A stretch of 41,166 bases of DNA from NCBI GenBank assembly GCA_904502285.1, contig CAJGEC010000015.1:1-41166 (forward strand), written 5' to 3'. Positions within the stretch are counted from its first letter, which is position 1. Each line of letters opens with the position of its first letter. The notes beneath the pieces are model-generated. The model saw only the letters and a list, made by a program, of their open reading frames with translations, was not told the DNA's origin and did no database searches. Of this stretch, positions 39,271 through 41,166 are shown in pieces. Source of the stretch: an uncultured Alistipes sp. (GTDB lineage: Bacteria; Bacteroidota; Bacteroidia; Bacteroidales; Rikenellaceae). The position numbers and the translations under genes were made by a program.

Positions 39271-41166
39271 TTACTTACCGAGACCCATCTGGTCGATGAG
39301 AGCCTGAGTCTGTGGCTTGTGACCACGGAAGTTAACGTAGAGATCCATAGGATGCTCGTGACCGCCCTTCTCCAAAACCTCAGTGCGGAACTTGTTAGCA
39401 ACCTCCTCAGAGAAGATGCCCTTCTCCTTGAAGTATGAGTAAGCATCAGCTGCGAGAACCTCAGCCCACTTGTAGCCATAGTAACCTGTAGCGTAGCCAC
39501 CGCTGAAGATGTGAGTGAACGCAGGACCCATAGCACAACCCTCAGCGATAGGAAGAACCTGAGTAGAAGCGATAGCCTTGTTCTCGAACTCAAGAATATC
39601 ACCAGTGTAAGGCTCAGTGATAGTGTGCCAAGCCATATCGAGCATGCCGAACGAAAGCTGACGTACGTTGAAGTAAGCAGCGAGGTAGTTCTTAGCAGCG
39701 ATGAGCTTCTCGATGAGCTCTGCAGGCATAGCCTCACCTGTCTGGTAGTGCTTAGCCCAGAGGTCGAGATACTCCTTCTCAGTAGCCCAGTTCTCCATAA
39801 TCTGTGATGGAAGCTCTACGAAGTCACGCTTAACAGATGTGCCGTTGATAGACTCGTACTTACCCTTAGCCAAGATGCCGTGCAAGCCGTGGCCAAACTC
39901 GTGGAGGAATGTTGTGAACTCGTCGAAAGTAAGCAATGATGGAGTGTTTGCAGTAGGCTTTGTGAAGTTCATCACGAGCTGCACCAAAGGACGCTGCTCA
40001 ACACCGTCAACAACCTTAACACCGCGGAACTCAGTCATCCAAGCACCTGCACGCTTAGACTCGCGTGGGAAGAAGTCGAGGTAGAGAATAGCCAAGACCT
40101 TGTCGGTTGCATCCTTAACCTCGTATACAGTAGCCTCAGGGTTGTAAGTCTCGATGTTGTCAACCTGCGTAAATGTCAAGCCGTAGAGCTTGCCAGCAAG
40201 CATAAATACAGCCTCCTTGACATTCTCGAGCTGGAGGTAAGGCTTGATCTGCTCGTCGTTGATAGAGTACTTAGCCTCCTTGTACTTCTCGTTGTAGTAG
40301 CCCCAATCCCAAGGCATAAGCTCGCCCTCGAAGCCGAGAGTCTTAGCGAACTCAGTTACTGCCTTAACGTCCTCGTGAGCGTAGCCGAGAGTAGCGTCGC
40401 AAAGCTCCTGCAAGAAGTCGTTAACAGTCTTAGTATTCTCAGCCATCTTCTCCTCCAAGACGTAGTCAGCGTAGCAGTTGTAGCCAAGCAACTGAGCAAT
40501 CTTAAGACGGAGCTCAGTGATAGTGCGGATAACCTCGAGGTTGTCGTTCTCGCCACCGATACCACGTGTGTTGTAAGCACGGTAGAGCTGCTCCTTGAGG
40601 TCACGCTGTGAAGAGTAGGTCATAAATGGACCATAGCTTGGAGCCTGGAGAGTAACTGTCCAGCCCTCCTGGCCACGAGCCTCAGCATCGGCCTTCAAGC
40701 CCTCCTTAACGAACTCAGGAAGCTCAGCAACCTTTGCCTCGTCAGTGATGTTGAGTGAGAAGGCGTTGGTTGCAGCCAAAGCATTCTGACCGAACTTCAA
40801 TGTAGCCTGTGAGAGCTCAGTAGAGTACTTGCGGTAGAGCTCCTGCTGCTCGCCCTCGAGCAAAGCACCAGAACGTACGAAGCCGTTGTAAGTCTCCTCC
40901 AAAAGCTGCTTGTCCTCCTGGTCGAGATCCAAAGACTCACGCTTGTCGTATACAGCCTTTACTCGCTTGAAGAGCTCAGGGTTGAGCGAGATGTCGTTGC
41001 CAAGCTCAGTGAGCTTAGGGGTGATGTTGTTAGCACGGTAGAGCTGCTCCTTAAGGTCACGCTGCGATGAGTAGGTCATGACTGGGCCATAGCTTGGAGC
41101 CTGGAGAGTTACTGTCCAACCCTGCTCGCCACGTGCCTGGGCATCTGCTGCAAGGCCCTCCTTAAC
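39271..41166 (-). CDS. M3 family oligopeptidase (5' end cut by window, internal duplication)
   Basis: 631 codons are visible before the stop; the frame stays open past the right edge, so the first ATG at 41079 is not the true start. The zinc motif is HEFGH in FTTFLHEFGHGLHG, and GCAMGPAFTHIFSGGYATGYYGY is the conserved C-terminal block of Dcp/oligopeptidase A-type enzymes. These cut short peptides in the cytoplasm or periplasm. Oddly, the segment from WTVTLQAPSYGP to RDLKEQLYRA occurs twice, once near 40573-40710 and once at 41029-41166. The outer copy is fused in frame to NNITPKLTELGNDIS, which normally lies upstream of the inner copy. A normal protein would be near 690 aa; this fusion would be longer. 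Either a recombination between tandem paralogues or an assembly error explains it. Confidence 0.9.
   Translation of the reverse strand, partial: VKEGLAADAQARGEQGWTVTLQAPSYGPVMTYSSQRDLKEQLYRANNITPKLTELGNDISLNPELFKRVKAVYDKRESLDLDQEDKQLLEETYNGFVRSGALLEGEQQELYRKYSTELSQATLKFGQNALAATNAFSLNITDEAKVAELPEFVKEGLKADAEARGQEGWTVTLQAPSYGPFMTYSSQRDLKEQLYRAYNTRGIGGENDNLEVIRTITELRLKIAQLLGYNCYADYVLEEKMAENTKTVNDFLQELCDATLGYAHEDVKAVTEFAKTLGFEGELMPWDWGYYNEKYKEAKYSINDEQIKPYLQLENVKEAVFMLAGKLYGLTFTQVDNIETYNPEATVYEVKDATDKVLAILYLDFFPRESKRAGAWMTEFRGVKVVDGVEQRPLVQLVMNFTKPTANTPSLLTFDEFTTFLHEFGHGLHGILAKGKYESINGTSVKRDFVELPSQIMENWATEKEYLDLWAKHYQTGEAMPAELIEKLIAAKNYLAAYFNVRQLSFGMLDMAWHTITEPYTGDILEFENKAIASTQVLPIAEGCAMGPAFTHIFSGGYATGYYGYKWAEVLAADAYSYFKEKGIFSEEVANKFRTEVLEKGGHEHPMDLYVNFRGHKPQTQALIDQMGLGK
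40573..40710 (-). repeat. 138-bp diverged direct repeat inside the M3 gene, inner copy
   Basis: Same length as 41029-41166 with about 20 differences by eye (around 85 % identity). Both copies read in the same frame. Confidence 0.85.
41029..41166 (-). repeat. 138-bp diverged direct repeat inside the M3 gene, outer copy
   Basis: Runs to the window edge, so the true length may be greater. Similarity to the inner copy stops at the codon after TACCGTGCT, where the sequence passes to NNITPKL. Confidence 0.85.

Noticed and set aside
1..41166. CRISPR arrays, insertion sequences, prophage genes, tRNA or rRNA genes
   Set aside because: I looked for regular spacers, transposase or integrase motifs and cloverleaf patterns and found none that hold up by eye.

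Overview
The window looks like chromosome from a gut-type member of the order Bacteroidales. The support is a SusC/SusD pair, many lipoproteins with short signal peptides, Bacteroidetes-type promoters (TTG, about 19-21 nt, then TAnnTTTG), few Shine-Dalgarno sequences, and family markers such as the GGGtGRT protein and a DUF4290 protein. I cannot assign genus. No tRNA, rRNA, CRISPR array or insertion sequence was recognised.

Layout. 1-534 (-) is a partial Fe-S scaffold-like gene. 741-3845 (-) is an Oar-like TonB-dependent receptor, divergent from the main accessory locus. That locus (4340-20003, +) holds susC, susD, a large SusE/F-position lipoprotein, and then three tandem modules. Each module is a subtilisin-family (S8) lipoprotein protease followed by a small lipocalin-like lipoprotein, and each ends in or near a strong terminator. 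20101-22465 (-) carries pepE, yraN and waaA. 22651-23992 (+) carries acpP and rnc, separated by an unusual 322-nt structured gap where fabF usually sits. 24084-25792 holds a TIR-DUF1566 fusion and radC, followed by a repeat-rich intergenic region. 26290-28828 is glyS-ruvX-def. 29257-31986 holds a lipoprotein and two paralogous small outer-membrane barrels. 32062-34808 holds a GT2 glycosyltransferase, a HAD phosphatase and a degenerate NtrC-like ATPase. 35039-39193 holds a DUF4290 protein with a His-rich tail, a thioredoxin-like lipoprotein, lpxH, thyA and folA. 39271-41166 (-) is an M3 oligopeptidase with a strange internal duplication, open at the window edge.

How it fits together. The accessory locus reads as a protein or peptide scavenging system: lipoprotein proteases cut substrate at or near the cell surface, a RagAB-like SusCD pair imports peptides, and cytoplasmic PepE and M3 peptidases could finish the job. 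This is inference from gene content. The triplicated protease plus small-lipoprotein module is the best candidate for an undescribed system, because the small lipoprotein is always the partner and could be an inhibitor, chaperone or immunity-like factor.

Other points to recheck are the TIR protein with a C-type-lectin-like tail that resembles a retroelement-diversified region, the missing fabF, two divergent genes that look leaderless, and the M3 duplication, which is either a recombinant gene or an assembly chimera.
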